Shown in pieces: positions 9,314-19,517 of a stretch of 64,000 bases of DNA. Made by a program: the position numbers and the translations under genes. Source of the DNA: Thermolongibacillus altinsuensis. GTDB lineage: Bacteria; Bacillota; Bacilli; Bacillales; Anoxybacillaceae. The notes beneath the pieces are model-generated. The model saw only the letters and a program-made list of their open reading frames with translations. It searched no databases and had not been told where the DNA came from. How positions within the stretch are numbered: the first letter of the stretch is position 1; each line of letters starts with the position of its first letter. The stretch lies in assembly GCF_004341205.1 (NCBI RefSeq), contig NZ_SLUL01000001.1, positions 1 to 64,000 on the forward strand. Direction: 5' to 3'.

Positions 9314-10615
9314 ATGGCGATTGAAAAAATTACGATGCCGCAGCTCGGCGAAAGCGTAACGGAAGGAACGATCAGCCAATGGCTTGTGTCCGTTGGCGAT
9401 CGCGTCAATAAATACGATCCGCTCGCGGAGGTCATGACCGATAAAGTCAATGCTGAAATTCCGTCTTCGTTTACAGGCGTCATTAAAGAATTAATCGCAA
9501 AAGAAGGCGAAACATTACCAGTTGGCGCGGTCATTTGTACGATTGAAGTGGAAGGAGAAGACGGAGCGGCCCAAGAAGCGGAAACAAAACAAGAAGAAGC
9601 GCCAAAAGCGGAAACAGCACAAGCCGCTCCACCACCGAAAAAAGGAGCAAAAGGCCGCTACTCACCAGCCGTTCTTCGCTTGGCCCAAGAGTATAACATC
9701 GACCTTGAGCAAGTACAAGGAACGGGAATGGGCGGCCGCATTACGCGTAAAGATCTTTTGAAGTTAATTGAATCTGGCAATATTCCAACAGCGGGTCAAA
9801 AACCAGCTGCCCAAGCGGCTCCGGTTCAACCGGCGACACCAGTTCAAGAAGCGCCAAAAGCGGAAGAAGAGGCTGCTCCAAAACAACCAGCGGCACCAAC
9901 CATCCCAGTTCAAGCAGGCGACATTGAAATTCCTGTTACACCTGTACGCAAAGCGATCGCAACGAACATGCTTCGCAGCAAACATGAAGCGCCGCATGCA
10001 TGGACGATGGTTGAAGTCGATGTCACAAACTTAGTCGCTTACCGCGATTCGATTAAAGACGAATTTAAGAAACGCGAAGGCTTCAATTTAACATACTTTG
10101 CATTCTTCGTGAAAGCCGTGGCGCAAGCGTTAAAAGAATTCCCGCAAATGAACTCGATGTGGGCGGGAGACAAAATCGTGCAGAAGAAAGACATCAACAT
10201 CTCGATTGCGGTTGCGACAGATGACGCGTTATTTGTACCTGTCATTAAACATGCCGATGAAAAGTCAATCAAAGGCATCGCCCGCGAAATTGCCGAGTTA
10301 GCCGCAAAAGTGCGCGCAGGCAAACTTCGTCCAGAAGATATGCAAGGCGGCACATTCACGGTCAACAACACCGGTTCCTTCGGCTCTGTGCAATCGATGG
10401 GCATTATCAACTATCCGCAAGCGGCGATTTTGCAAGTCGAAGCGATCGTCAAACGCCCGGTTGTCAAAGACGGCATGATCGCCATTCGCGACATGGTGAA
10501 TCTATGTCTCTCTCTTGACCATCGCGTCCTTGACGGTTTAATTTGCGGACGCTTCCTTGCACGCGTCAAAGAAATTTTAGAAAATATGTCCAAAGACAAC
10601 ACGCCGATTTATTGA
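9314..10615 (+). CDS. bkdB: Lipoamide acyltransferase, E2 of the branched-chain complex
   Basis: A 433-residue E2. The lipoyl domain (1-77) carries the lipoyl-accepting Lys44 in EVMTDKVNAE. Two Ala/Pro/Glu-rich linkers flank a peripheral subunit-binding domain (about 113-150; YSPAVLRLAQEY, GTGMGGRITRKDLL). The catalytic domain (about 205-433) ends with the active-site DHRVLDG. It is the core of the bkd complex and the last operon gene, followed by a strong terminator. Confidence 0.96.
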   Translation: MAIEKITMPQLGESVTEGTISQWLVSVGDRVNKYDPLAEVMTDKVNAEIPSSFTGVIKELIAKEGETLPVGAVICTIEVEGEDGAAQEAETKQEEAPKAETAQAAPPPKKGAKGRYSPAVLRLAQEYNIDLEQVQGTGMGGRITRKDLLKLIESGNIPTAGQKPAAQAAPVQPATPVQEAPKAEEEAAPKQPAAPTIPVQAGDIEIPVTPVRKAIATNMLRSKHEAPHAWTMVEVDVTNLVAYRDSIKDEFKKREGFNLTYFAFFVKAVAQALKEFPQMNSMWAGDKIVQKKDINISIAVATDDALFVPVIKHADEKSIKGIAREIAELAAKVRAGKLRPEDMQGGTFTVNNTGSFGSVQSMGIINYPQAAILQVEAIVKRPVVKDGMIAIRDMVNLCLSLDHRVLDGLICGRFLARVKEILENMSKDNTPIY

Positions 10616-10621
10616 TAGACG

Positions 10622-10656
10622 AAAACCACCGCGAAAATCATCGCGGTGGTTTTTTA
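10622..10656 (+). terminator. Terminator of the bkd operon
   Basis: A 13-bp perfect stem (10622-10634 with 10641-10653) is followed by a T-rich tract just after the bkdB stop codon. Confidence 0.9.
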
Positions 10657-11097
10657 TGGACTTCGATGGAAGTATCAAAATTTAGTGGAGAATCCAACCA
10701 TACGTTAACTGCTAATAGAGTAAAGGAGGACTTTCTTTTTTTTTATCTATATATGATAAGCTTAATTTTCCGACATAAACAAGCTTTTCTGCCACTTCTC
10801 CGAACGAAAACGCCATCAGACAAATGAATTTGTCTGTCATGCGTTTTACGTTCGGAATCGGCATGCTTCTAGCATGCCGGGGCGGCAAGAAAAATCTTGC
10901 CGCCTATGGCAGAAAAGCGGTCTTCTATTCATGATGAGATATGTCGGAGACTCAACTTGAATCTTACTACATATTCACAAGCTTCAGCTACTTAGTGGGG
11001 GACTATTAAATTTTATGAAAGAAAGCCATTTTAGTATAATATGTTAGAATATAATGAAAATTTAAATATTTAATCCTGAGGAATGGGAGATGATTTT
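10657..11097. other. Intergenic region with structured repeat copy A and the MaoC-gene leader
   Basis: This 440-bp gap has no credible gene. It holds the ~212-bp structured repeat (10748-10959) and then an AT-rich leader with a TATAAT at 11035-11040 that could serve the next gene. An AAAGGAGG at about 10722-10729 is not followed by a convincing reading frame. Confidence 0.7.
10748..10959. repeat. Dispersed cloverleaf-like repeat, copy A
   Basis: About 212 bp, closely related to a second copy at 32724-32921. Nested stems: P1 TTTCCGACAT with ATGTCGGAGA near the ends (one G-T pair); P2 10783-10794 with 10907-10918 (12 bp perfect); P3 CCGAACG...CGTTCGG with an extra apical hairpin (AGACAAA/TTTGTCT) absent from copy B; P4 10859-10867 with 10871-10879 (loop TCT); P5 10881-10890 with 10895-10904 (loop AAAA). 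P3, P4 and P5 branch from the P1-P2 stalk. No transposase or long reading frame lies inside. The class is unknown; it could be a MITE-like element or a structured RNA. Confidence 0.85.
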
Positions 11098-11475
11098 GTG
11101 GATATCAAAGCAGGAGACGTATTTACCTGGGAAAGAACGTTTACTGAGGAAGAAACGTTCCAGTTTGCGCAGCTATCGGGAGATAAAGGAAGGCATCATA
11201 TGGAGCGGGATGAAAAGGGACGTTTCATGGTACACGGCTTATTTACAGCTAGCATTGGCACAAAAATCGGCGGAGATTTGAATTATATTGCGCGAGAAAT
11301 GAATTTCGAATACATTCGCCCCGTTTTCACAGGCGATACGATTACGTGTGAACTAACCATCACCGAAGTTACACCGATGGAAGGATACAAAAAAGTGGCC
11401 ATGGAAATTGTCTATCGAAACCAAAATGGGAAGGAAGTTTTAATCGGAACAAGCCGCGGAATCATTAGGGACTGA
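11098..11475 (+). CDS. MaoC-like hot-dog dehydratase
   Basis: A 125-residue single hot-dog-fold protein of the MaoC/FAS1-dehydratase-like group, whose members are (R)-specific enoyl-CoA hydratases. It shows the conserved FTEEETFQFAQLSGD segment, GRFMVHGLFTASIGTK and the FEYIRPVFTGDTI region. Asp and His (in SGD and VHG) would be the hydratase dyad. Start taken as the GTG at 11098, seven bases after GGGAGA; the ATG at 11083 sits directly against its Shine-Dalgarno. It is a monocistronic gene between the bkd and mut groups, so a role in acyl-CoA metabolism is likely but its substrate is not known. Confidence 0.8.
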   Translation: MDIKAGDVFTWERTFTEEETFQFAQLSGDKGRHHMERDEKGRFMVHGLFTASIGTKIGGDLNYIAREMNFEYIRPVFTGDTITCELTITEVTPMEGYKKVAMEIVYRNQNGKEVLIGTSRGIIRD

Positions 11476-11729
11476 ATGGAAAGGGCTCATTCTCATTGAT
11501 CGTTTGCTTGGACTGCTCGAAGAAGAACAGTTCTTTTTTATTTTTAAAATTATATGAAAGTGCAAGAAGCTTTCGTTTGTTTTGTTCATTGCTAGAACTA
11601 TACAGATATACTACAATAAACATATATAGAATATTTTTAAAAATCCGAAAGTAAGCGATTTCTTTTATTTTATTTTGACTAAGGGTACAGGAGAAATGGC
11701 TTTCTTAATGCAAAGGGGAGGGAGTATGA

Positions 11730-13778
11730 ATGGAACATATCTCTGCGATGAAAAACCAGTCGTTTCCGCCTCCGACTTATGAAGAGTGGAAGCGAGAAGT
11801 AGAGAAATCTTTAAAAGGAAAACCAATTGAAAAGCTTTATTCGACGACTTATGAAAATTTGCGCATAAAACCAATTTATACACGCGAAGATCTCGAATCA
11901 TTGGAGCATATTGAGCAGTATCCGGGATTTCCTCGTTATGTACGCGGAATTCATGTGAATGGTTACATTCAAGAACCGTGGTTGGTCAGCCAAGAATTGT
12001 CAGCTCGTAACGCGAAGGAATGGAATGAAATCGCCAAGCATGATCTAGCAAGAGGGCAAACGGAAATTCATCTTGTGTTGGACAAAATTGGCTTTCCTGT
12101 CACGTCACTCAACGATCTAGAAGAGATGTTCTCGGGAATTTCTCTTCAAAACTACTCTCTCCGAGTGGATGCGGGCGAATGCTCTCTTCCGTTTTTGGCA
12201 TTGTTAGCGGCTTATTTAGAAAAACAGCAAGTTCCGCTCGATGCATTGCGCGGCACAGTCGGCATGGATCCGCTTGCGGCTCTTGTTGAAAAAGGACAGT
12301 TATCCACATCTTTAACGACATTGTACGACGTCATGGCAAATATGACCGCATGGGCGAAAGAGCATATGCCGCGTGTCAAAACAATCATCGTTCACAGCGA
12401 GCCGTATCATAATGGCGGAGCAAATGCCGTTCAAGAATTGGCGTTTGCGTTTGCCACTGCGGTGGAATATTTGAACGAGTGTCTCAATCGAGGGTTAACG
12501 ATCGATGAAGCGGCGCAGCGCATCCATTTTTCGTTTGCGATCGGTTCGAATTTCTTTATGGAAATTGCGAAGCTTCGTGCGGCTCGTCTCGTTTGGGCCA
12601 ATATTGTTCAAGCGTTTGGCGGCAATGAAAAGTCGCAAAAAATGGCCATTCATGCGCGCACGTCCTATTTTACAAAAACGGTATATGATCCATATGTGAA
12701 TATGCTTCGGGCGACAACAGAAGCGTTTGCGGCAACGGTGGGCGGAGCGAACAGTTTGCATGTTTCTCCGTTTGATGAACCGATTCGTCTAGCTGATGAA
12801 TTTTCGCGTAGAATTGCGCGCAACGTTCAGCTCATTTTAAAAGAGGAAGCGCATATCGATAAAGTCATTGACCCAGCTGGAGGTTCGTATTACGTCGAGT
12901 CGCTCACTGCTCAATTAGCGGAAGAAGCATGGAAGCTGTTTCAACAAATCGAAGCAAAAGGCGGCATGACCAAAGCGCTTGAAGAAGGATTTGTTCAAGC
13001 AGAGGTGGAAAAAGTCGCCGAGCTGCGTAAGAACAATGTGAAAACGCGCAAAGAAAAAATTGTCGGCACAAACTTCTATGCAAATTTGGCAGAGCCACCT
13101 GTACAAAGAACAGAAGAAAAGAAACAGGTTAAGGCATCTTTTGAAGAATCAATCAATGAAGAGAATGTGTCACAATTAAAATCTGGATTCAACGAGAAAC
13201 AATTGATGCAAACAGCCATTGCTTTGGCTGCAAGTCGAGCGACCGCTCAAGAAATGATGAAAGCATTGGAGGAAAGTGGCCCATCTATTCGCATTCAATC
13301 CATTAAGCAATGGCGTTTAGCCGAGCCGTTTGAACAATTGCGCCAAGCTTCCGAGGCTCATTTAGAAAAGCACGGCAGCCGTCCGAAAGTGGTTTTAATC
13401 AATCTTGGCACCATTCCGAATCATAAAGCGAGAGCCGATTTTATTACCGGTTTTTTTGAAGCCGGCGGTTTTGAAGTGGTGAAAAATGATGGCTATATGT
13501 CCGCAGGGGAAGCGATTAAAGGAGCGCTTTCCGTTGAAGGTACGCATTATATCATTTGCGGTTCAGACGAAAGCTACGTCAATACGGTTCCGACGATTGC
13601 GGAGGAAATGAAAAAAGCCAATCCGCAGCTGAAACTGTATGTCGCCGGAAAACAAGCTCCTGAAATCGAAGGGACATTTGTCCAAGCAGGGATCGATGGC
13701 TTTATTCATATCGGTTCGAATGGTTATGAGACGCTGGCGGAATTTATGAAAGAGATGGGGGTGGCTCTCGATGAGTAG
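11730..13778 (+). CDS. mutA: Methylmalonyl-CoA mutase small (non-catalytic) subunit
   Basis: A 682-residue homologue of the mutase catalytic chain that pairs with MutB. Residues about 60-430 are the TIM-barrel domain. The C-terminal region (about 550-682) is a B12-binding-type fold, but the cobalt-ligand motif DxHxxG is replaced by IPNHKARAD near residue 565, so it should not bind cobalamin. This is the expected state for the small subunit. The start at 11730 follows GGGGAGGG by seven bases. It overlaps mutB by eight bases and is co-transcribed with mutB and meaB. Confidence 0.93.
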   Translation: MEHISAMKNQSFPPPTYEEWKREVEKSLKGKPIEKLYSTTYENLRIKPIYTREDLESLEHIEQYPGFPRYVRGIHVNGYIQEPWLVSQELSARNAKEWNEIAKHDLARGQTEIHLVLDKIGFPVTSLNDLEEMFSGISLQNYSLRVDAGECSLPFLALLAAYLEKQQVPLDALRGTVGMDPLAALVEKGQLSTSLTTLYDVMANMTAWAKEHMPRVKTIIVHSEPYHNGGANAVQELAFAFATAVEYLNECLNRGLTIDEAAQRIHFSFAIGSNFFMEIAKLRAARLVWANIVQAFGGNEKSQKMAIHARTSYFTKTVYDPYVNMLRATTEAFAATVGGANSLHVSPFDEPIRLADEFSRRIARNVQLILKEEAHIDKVIDPAGGSYYVESLTAQLAEEAWKLFQQIEAKGGMTKALEEGFVQAEVEKVAELRKNNVKTRKEKIVGTNFYANLAEPPVQRTEEKKQVKASFEESINEENVSQLKSGFNEKQLMQTAIALAASRATAQEMMKALEESGPSIRIQSIKQWRLAEPFEQLRQASEAHLEKHGSRPKVVLINLGTIPNHKARADFITGFFEAGGFEVVKNDGYMSAGEAIKGALSVEGTHYIICGSDESYVNTVPTIAEEMKKANPQLKLYVAGKQAPEIEGTFVQAGIDGFIHIGSNGYETLAEFMKEMGVALDE

Positions 13779-15975
13779 AAAGGTCGATTTTACGAACGTT
13801 TCTTTGCAAGTGATGAGCGAAAAAGTAGACGAACAGCAATGGAAGCAAGCGATTGAAGAAAAATTAAAGGCATCGCTGGACGATTTGCTGTTTCAAACGA
13901 ATGAACAAATTGCGATTAAGCCATTATACACGAAAAAAGATATAGAAGAATTGGATTTTCTTGATTATATGCCGGGCATTCCGCCGTATTTGCGTGGACC
14001 TTATCCATCGATGTATGTCAATCGGCCATGGACGATTCGCCAATATGCCGGTTTTTCGACAGCAGAAGAAAGCAACGCCTTTTATCGCCGCAATTTAGCC
14101 ATGGGGCAAAAAGGTCTTTCGGTTGCCTTTGACCTTGCGACACATCGCGGTTATGACTCCGACCATCCGCGCGTTGTCGGCGATGTGGGAAAAGCAGGGG
14201 TAGCCATCGACTCTGTGTTGGACATGAAAATTTTATTTGACGGCATTCCGCTTGATCAAATGTCGGTGTCGATGACGATGAACGGGGCGGTATTGCCGAT
14301 TATGGCGTTTTATATTGTCACCGCGGAAGAACAAGGAGTCAAGCAAGAGCAATTAACCGGAACGATTCAAAACGATATTTTAAAAGAATACATGGTGCGC
14401 AACACGTACATTTATCCGCCGGAAATGTCAATGCGCATCATCGCTGATATTTTTGCGTATACAGCGAAACATATGCCGAAGTTTAACAGCATCAGCATTT
14501 CCGGATATCATATGCAAGAAGCGGGAGCGCCTGCTGACCTTGAATTAGCCTACACGCTCGCTGATGGATTAGAGTACGTCCGTACAGGATTAAAGGCTGG
14601 AATTGACATTGACTCCTTTGCGCCAAGACTTTCATTTTTCTGGGCGATCGGCATGAATTACTTTATGGAAGTCGCGAAAATGAGAGCGGCGCGCGTCATT
14701 TGGGCAAAAATGATGAAAACATTCAACCCGAAAAATCCGAAGTCGCTCGCGTTGCGGACGCATTCGCAAACATCCGGCTGGAGCTTGACGGAGCAAGATC
14801 CGTTCAATAACGTGACGCGCACATGCATTGAAGCATTGGCAGCGGCGCTTGGTCATACGCAATCGTTGCATACGAACGCGCTCGATGAAGCGATCGCCTT
14901 GCCGACCGATTTTTCTGCGCGCATTGCCCGCAATACACAGCTTTATTTACAAGATGAAACCGGCATTTGTAACGTGATTGATCCTTGGGCTGGATCTTAT
15001 TATGTCGAAACATTGACGAACGAATTAATGAAGAGAGCGTGGCAGCATATTGAAGAAATCGAAAACCTCGGCGGGATGGCGAAAGCGATTGAAACTGGAC
15101 TGCCGAAAATGCGCATTGAAGAAGCGGCCGCAAGACGGCAGGCGAGAATTGATTCTGGTGCAGAAACGATTATCGGCGTGAACAAATATCGACCTGAAAA
15201 AGAAGTGCCGATCGAAATTTTAGAAGTGGACAATACAGCGGTGCGCATGCGGCAAATCGAACGGTTGAAGCAGTTGCGCGCTTCTCGCGATGAAGAACGC
15301 GTACAGCAAACATTAGAAGCGATTACGAAAGCAGCGGAAACAGGGGAAGGCAATTTGCTTGAATTAGCGGTCGAAGCGGCGCGGGCACGCGCAACGTTAG
15401 GGGAAATTTCGTATGCGATTGAAAAAGTCGCCAAACGCCATAAAGCGACGATTCGTTCCGTTAGCGGCGTTTACAGCTCGGAATATACAAACGAAGAAGA
15501 AATTGAACGCGTGAAGCAAATGACGGATGAATTTTACGAGCTGGAAGGAAGAAGACCGCGCATTTTAGTTGCGAAGATGGGGCAAGATGGACACGACCGC
15601 GGAGCGAAAGTGATTGCGACGGCGTTTGCTGATTTAGGATTTGATGTCGACATCGGTCCGTTGTTTCAAACGCCGGAAGAAACCGCGCGGCAGGCGGTGG
15701 AAAACGATGTTCATGTCATCGGCATAAGTTCATTGGCGGCTGGTCATAAAACGTTGTTGCCACAATTGATGGAAGAGTTGCGCAAGCTCGGGCGAGAAGA
15801 CATCGTCGTTGTTGTCGGCGGAGTCATTCCAGCGCAAGATTATGAGTTTTTATACGAACACGGGGCTGCGGCTATTTTTGGTCCGGGAACGATTATTCCC
15901 GTTGCCGCCCAAAAAGTGCTTGAAGAAATTTATAAGCGATTAGGTTATGAGGAAGCGGGCGAAAGCGATGAATAA
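13771..15975 (+). CDS. mutB: Methylmalonyl-CoA mutase large (catalytic) subunit
   Basis: A 734-residue adenosylcobalamin-dependent enzyme that interconverts (R)-methylmalonyl-CoA and succinyl-CoA. The substrate barrel occupies about residues 40-570 ([32 protein letters not shown]). The cobalamin domain carries Asp606-x-His608-x-x-Gly611, His608 being the lower cobalt ligand. It overlaps mutA and meaB, indicating translational coupling. With Mce and the carboxyltransferase further on, it completes propionyl-CoA oxidation into the citric acid cycle. Confidence 0.97.
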   Translation: MSRKVDFTNVSLQVMSEKVDEQQWKQAIEEKLKASLDDLLFQTNEQIAIKPLYTKKDIEELDFLDYMPGIPPYLRGPYPSMYVNRPWTIRQYAGFSTAEESNAFYRRNLAMGQKGLSVAFDLATHRGYDSDHPRVVGDVGKAGVAIDSVLDMKILFDGIPLDQMSVSMTMNGAVLPIMAFYIVTAEEQGVKQEQLTGTIQNDILKEYMVRNTYIYPPEMSMRIIADIFAYTAKHMPKFNSISISGYHMQEAGAPADLELAYTLADGLEYVRTGLKAGIDIDSFAPRLSFFWAIGMNYFMEVAKMRAARVIWAKMMKTFNPKNPKSLALRTHSQTSGWSLTEQDPFNNVTRTCIEALAAALGHTQSLHTNALDEAIALPTDFSARIARNTQLYLQDETGICNVIDPWAGSYYVETLTNELMKRAWQHIEEIENLGGMAKAIETGLPKMRIEEAAARRQARIDSGAETIIGVNKYRPEKEVPIEILEVDNTAVRMRQIERLKQLRASRDEERVQQTLEAITKAAETGEGNLLELAVEAARARATLGEISYAIEKVAKRHKATIRSVSGVYSSEYTNEEEIERVKQMTDEFYELEGRRPRILVAKMGQDGHDRGAKVIATAFADLGFDVDIGPLFQTPEETARQAVENDVHVIGISSLAAGHKTLLPQLMEELRKLGREDIVVVVGGVIPAQDYEFLYEHGAAAIFGPGTIIPVAAQKVLEEIYKRLGYEEAGESDE

Positions 15976-17071
15976 ATATGACCGTCCGGAATGGACTCCG
16001 GATGAAAACAATGAAGCGTTTGCGACATACGTGCGCAAAGAAGAGCCACTCTCATCCTCCATGAAAAAAAGATGGGTGAAACGAAAAGAGCGTTCCATTT
16101 CTGAGTATGTCGAAGGAGTGCTCGCGAGCGACCGGACGATTTTGGCGCAAGCGATCACCCTTGTTGAAAGCAATGCGGAGCGTCATATGGCGATGGCCCA
16201 ACAGCTTTTGCAACAGCTGTTGCCTCATACGGGAAATTCGCTTCGCATCGGCATTACAGGCGTTCCCGGAGCGGGGAAGAGCACGTTTATTGAGGCGTTT
16301 GGCACATTTTTATGCGAACGAGGACATCGTGTGGCGGTGTTGGCGGTTGACCCGAGCAGTTCATTAACGGGCGGAAGCATTCTCGGCGATAAAACGCGCA
16401 TGGAGCAACTCGCCCGCCATCCGCGCGCGTTTATTCGCCCATCGCCATCGGGCGGAACGCTGGGAGGGGTGCATCGAAAAACGCGGGAGACGATGCTTTT
16501 ATGCGAGGCAGCAGGCTATGACGTCATTTTGATTGAAACGGTTGGCGTTGGCCAAAGCGAAGGAATGGTGCGCGGAATGGTCGACTTTTTCCTGTTGCTT
16601 GCATTAACAGGTGCTGGCGATGAGCTGCAAGGGATGAAAAAAGGAATTATGGAGCTTGTCGATGCGATTGTCATTAATAAAGCGGACGGAGACAATAAAA
16701 AGCGCGCTGAATTAGCAAAAGCGGAGTATAATCAAATTTTGCACTATTTACGCCATGCGACAAAAGGATGGAAAACGAAAGCTTATACATGTTCTGCACT
16801 GCTCGGAGAAGGAATTGCGGAAATTTGGGATGTGATTCAACAGTTCATGGAAGTCACGAAAAAATCCGGCGTTTTTATGGAAAGACGGCGAATGCAAATG
16901 AAAGACTGGCTTTACGCGATGATTAAAGATTACTTGGAAACAAGCTTTTTTGCTCATCCGATCGTCAAGCAGACATTGCCGTCGCTTGAGCGAGAGGTGA
17001 TGGACGGGAAACAGCCTGTGACGATGGCTGTTCAGCAACTGATTGAACAATATGAACGAGGCGCTCGTTAA
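15968..17071 (+). CDS. meaB: MeaB/ArgK-type GTPase chaperone of methylmalonyl-CoA mutase
   Basis: A 367-residue G3E-family GTPase. The P-loop GVPGAGKS is at residues 98-105, with [27 protein letters not shown] (switch/G3) and NKADGD (G4) following. MeaB proteins load and protect cobalamin in the mutase. The start at 15968 overlaps the mutB stop by eight bases; an ATG seven codons upstream lies deeper in mutB. Last gene of the mut operon, with a terminator overlapping its end. Confidence 0.95.
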   Translation: MNKYDRPEWTPDENNEAFATYVRKEEPLSSSMKKRWVKRKERSISEYVEGVLASDRTILAQAITLVESNAERHMAMAQQLLQQLLPHTGNSLRIGITGVPGAGKSTFIEAFGTFLCERGHRVAVLAVDPSSSLTGGSILGDKTRMEQLARHPRAFIRPSPSGGTLGGVHRKTRETMLLCEAAGYDVILIETVGVGQSEGMVRGMVDFFLLLALTGAGDELQGMKKGIMELVDAIVINKADGDNKKRAELAKAEYNQILHYLRHATKGWKTKAYTCSALLGEGIAEIWDVIQQFMEVTKKSGVFMERRRMQMKDWLYAMIKDYLETSFFAHPIVKQTLPSLEREVMDGKQPVTMAVQQLIEQYERGAR

Positions 17072-17089
17072 GCGTCTCGTTCTTTTTTT
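17054..17089 (+). terminator. Terminator of the mutAB-meaB operon
   Basis: A 12-bp stem with one wobble pair (17054-17065 with 17071-17082) followed by seven T residues. The left arm is inside the end of meaB. Confidence 0.9.
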
Positions 17090-17146
17090 AACGAAAAATT
17101 GTTTATTATTCTTTGAAAATAAAAATATTTATATTTAAAAAAAATG

Positions 17147-17199
17147 TTGTATATTTATTAGTTTATGTGTTAATATACATACCATCGAATATATATTCA
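17147..17199 (+). promoter_or_regulatory. Promoter and candidate ARG box of the amino acid transporter operon
   Basis: TTGTAT (17147-17152) and TAATAT (17171-17176), 18 bp apart, form a sigma-A-type promoter. Just downstream, CGAATATATATTCA (17186-17199) matches the ArgR/AhrC operator TGAATwwwwATTCA at 13 of 14 positions and would lie over the transcription start. This suggests arginine repression of the operon. Confidence 0.6.
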
Positions 17200-17293
17200 A
17201 TCTTATGAAGATCAAGATTGAAACGGATTAAAACTTATTTCAAAATATTTTTAAAATTATTTAAAATTTTTAGAAAATAAAGGGGGACTTATT

Positions 17294-18079
17294 GTGAAGA
17301 AATGGTTGACATTATTATTAACAAGCGTGTTATCGATCGGTGTACTATCTGCGTGTGGTGCATCCGGCGAGAAAACAAATAGTGAAGGCGAAACGAAGAA
17401 AGTTCTCAAAATGGGAACATCTGCGGATTATGCGCCGTTTGAGTACATTGACACGGCGAAAGGAAACGAAATTATTGGCTTTGACGTTGATTTAGCCAAA
17501 ATGATTACCAAAGAGTTGGGCTATGAACTTGAAATCGTCGACATGGATTTTAACGGTCTTATTCCGGCATTGCAAGCAGGGAAGGTTGACTTTGTGCTTG
17601 CGGGGATGACTCCGACGGAAGAACGAAAGAAAAATGCTGATTTTTCGGATGTGTACTATGTCGCTAAAAATATGATTGTAGCTAAAAAAGGAAGCGGGAT
17701 TAAAACGGTAGAAGATTTGAAAGGGAAAACGGTTGGCGTCCAGCTTGGTTCGATTCAAGAAGGGGAGGCAAAGAAATTAGCGAAAACGATTGATATGAAA
17801 ATTGAAAGCCGCAATCGCATTCCTGAGTTGATTCAAGAAATTCTTTCCGGACGTTTTGATGCGGCGATTATTGAAGATACAGTTGCGAAAGGATACATCC
17901 AAAACAATAAAGAAAAATTAGAAGGTCATACGATTCCAACGAATGAAGAAGAAGCCGGTTATGCTATTGCTTTTCCGAAAGGTAGCAAGCTAACCGAAGA
18001 GTTTAATAAGGTGTTAAAAGAAAAAATAGCAAAAGGTGAAGTGGATAAACTCATTCAAAAATGGTTTGATCAGAAGTAA
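17294..18079 (+). CDS. artP: Amino acid ABC transporter substrate-binding lipoprotein (ArtP-like)
   Basis: A 261-residue family-3 solute-binding protein. The signal peptide ends in a lipobox (LSAC, Cys about 21), so it is anchored outside the membrane. The binding domain starts KVLKMGTSADYAPFEYID and includes FDVDLAKMITKELG and GLIPALQAGKVDFVLAGMTPTEER, typical of polar amino acid binders. GTG start after AGGGGGACT. Gene order in B. subtilis (yqiXYZ = artPQR near the bkd genes) and the candidate ARG box upstream favour arginine as substrate, but this is an inference. Confidence 0.85.
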   Translation: MKKWLTLLLTSVLSIGVLSACGASGEKTNSEGETKKVLKMGTSADYAPFEYIDTAKGNEIIGFDVDLAKMITKELGYELEIVDMDFNGLIPALQAGKVDFVLAGMTPTEERKKNADFSDVYYVAKNMIVAKKGSGIKTVEDLKGKTVGVQLGSIQEGEAKKLAKTIDMKIESRNRIPELIQEILSGRFDAAIIEDTVAKGYIQNNKEKLEGHTIPTNEEEAGYAIAFPKGSKLTEEFNKVLKEKIAKGEVDKLIQKWFDQK

Positions 18080-18096
18080 AAAGGGGGAGATTGGGC

Positions 18097-18750
18097 ATGA
18101 ATTTTGCACAAATCGTGCCCTCGATCCCTTTTATTTTAGAAGGGATATGGGTCACGCTTAAAATTGTCGGATTAGCCGCATTGCTTGGGTTTGCCTTTGG
18201 AATCATTTTAGCATTGTTTAAAATTGGAAAGATCAAAGCTCTTACATGGTTTGCGGATGTGTACACATCCGTATTTCGGGGAACACCTCTTATTTTACAG
18301 CTCATGGTCGTCTATTACGGTTTGCCCCAATTGATCGGTTTTCAAATTGAGGCATTTCCAGCGGCGGTCATCTCATTCGGTTTAAACTCTGCCGCTTACA
18401 TTTCTGAAATTATCCGCGCCGGGATTTTAGCGGTGGACAAAGGGCAAAGGGAAGCGGCGATGGCATTGGGAATTCCTTATCGTAAAATGATGTGGGATAT
18501 CATTTTGCCGCAAGCGTTAAAAAATATTTTGCCGGCATTAATGAACGAGTTTATTACGCTTACAAAAGAATCGGCAGTGGTGACGGTCATTGGTGCGATG
18601 GATATTATGCGCCGCGCATACATTGTCGGCGGCGAGAAGTATGCGTATTTTGAACCGCTTCTGTTTGCTGGTCTCATTTATTATGTGATGGTCATGGGAT
18701 TAACTCTGATCGGCAAAGCCGTTGAGAGGAGAATGAGAAAAAGTGATTAA
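18097..18750 (+). CDS. artQ: Amino acid ABC transporter permease (ArtQ-like)
   Basis: A 217-residue HisM/GlnP-type permease with about five membrane segments. The ATPase-contact loop runs [29 protein letters not shown]. The start at 18097 follows AAGGGGGAGA by six bases; the TTG two codons upstream is less likely. It overlaps the ATPase gene by eight bases. Forms the membrane channel of the same importer. Confidence 0.9.
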   Translation: MNFAQIVPSIPFILEGIWVTLKIVGLAALLGFAFGIILALFKIGKIKALTWFADVYTSVFRGTPLILQLMVVYYGLPQLIGFQIEAFPAAVISFGLNSAAYISEIIRAGILAVDKGQREAAMALGIPYRKMMWDIILPQALKNILPALMNEFITLTKESAVVTVIGAMDIMRRAYIVGGEKYAYFEPLLFAGLIYYVMVMGLTLIGKAVERRMRKSD

Positions 18751-19465
18751 GGTAAACAATCTTCATAAGTCGTTTGGAAAGTTAGAGGTGTTAAAAGGAA
18801 TTACAACGACGATTTCTCAAGGGGAAGTGGTGGCTATTATTGGACCATCCGGCTCTGGAAAATCGACGTTTTTGCGCTGCCTGAATTTGTTAGAAGAGCC
18901 GACAAGCGGTGAAATTTGGATCGGCGAGCATGAGATCACCAATAAAAAAACGGACATTATGCGAGTGCGCCAAAACGTTGGGATGGTGTTTCAACATTTT
19001 CACTTATTTCCGCATATGACAGTGATGGAAAATTTAACGTATGCACCGATTCATGTAAAAGGGATGGCAAAGGAAGAAGCCGAACAAGCAGCGCGCGCCC
19101 TTTTAAAGAAAGTAGGTTTGGAAGAGAAAGAAAGCGAATATCCGAGCCGTTTATCAGGCGGACAAAAGCAGCGTGTAGCGATTGCGAGAGCATTGGCGAT
19201 GGAACCAGAAGTGATGTTGTTTGATGAACCGACATCTGCATTGGACCCAGAAATGGTCAAAGAAGTATTAGATGTAATGAAATCACTCGCTCATACAGGG
19301 ATGACGATGTTGATCGTTACGCATGAAATGGGGTTTGCGCGCGAAGTGGCAGACCGCGTACTCTTTTTAGATGGTGGAATGCTTGTGGAAGATGCACCGC
19401 CGCAACAATTTTTCACAAAACCGAAAAGCAAACGCGCTCAAGACTTTTTAGAAAAGGTGCTATAA
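18743..19465 (+). CDS. artR: Amino acid ABC transporter ATPase (ArtR-like)
   Basis: A 240-residue ABC ATPase of the polar amino acid uptake group: Walker [10 protein letters not shown] near residue 34, signature LSGGQKQR, Walker [15 protein letters not shown] and switch His in VTHEM. GTG start overlapping the permease gene. Followed immediately by a terminator, so the operon is artPQR only. Confidence 0.93.
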   Translation: MIKVNNLHKSFGKLEVLKGITTTISQGEVVAIIGPSGSGKSTFLRCLNLLEEPTSGEIWIGEHEITNKKTDIMRVRQNVGMVFQHFHLFPHMTVMENLTYAPIHVKGMAKEEAEQAARALLKKVGLEEKESEYPSRLSGGQKQRVAIARALAMEPEVMLFDEPTSALDPEMVKEVLDVMKSLAHTGMTMLIVTHEMGFAREVADRVLFLDGGMLVEDAPPQQFFTKPKSKRAQDFLEKVL

Positions 19466-19466
19466 T

Positions 19467-19498
19467 AAAAAGATGATCGGATGATCATCTTTTTATTT
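19467..19498 (+). terminator. Terminator of the artPQR operon
   Basis: A 12-bp perfect stem (19467-19478 with 19483-19494, GGAT loop) running into a T-rich tract. The A-rich left arm would make it bidirectional. Confidence 0.9.
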
Positions 19499-19517
19499 TG
19501 AGAGAGGTTTGATTGAC

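Noticed and set aside
10543-10827. A frame running from the end of bkdB into repeat copy A
   Set aside because: It crosses the strong bkd terminator and has no ribosome site; the similarity to copy B is explained by the repeat itself.
10748-10959. The structured repeat as a CRISPR array or a tRNA
   Set aside because: There are no regularly spaced short repeats and no tRNA consensus (no TTC-loop or anticodon arm of the right size).
13380-13480. Damaged B12 motif in mutA as a sign of pseudogenisation
   Set aside because: Loss of DxHxxG is normal for the non-catalytic small subunit, and the frame is intact and overlaps mutB.
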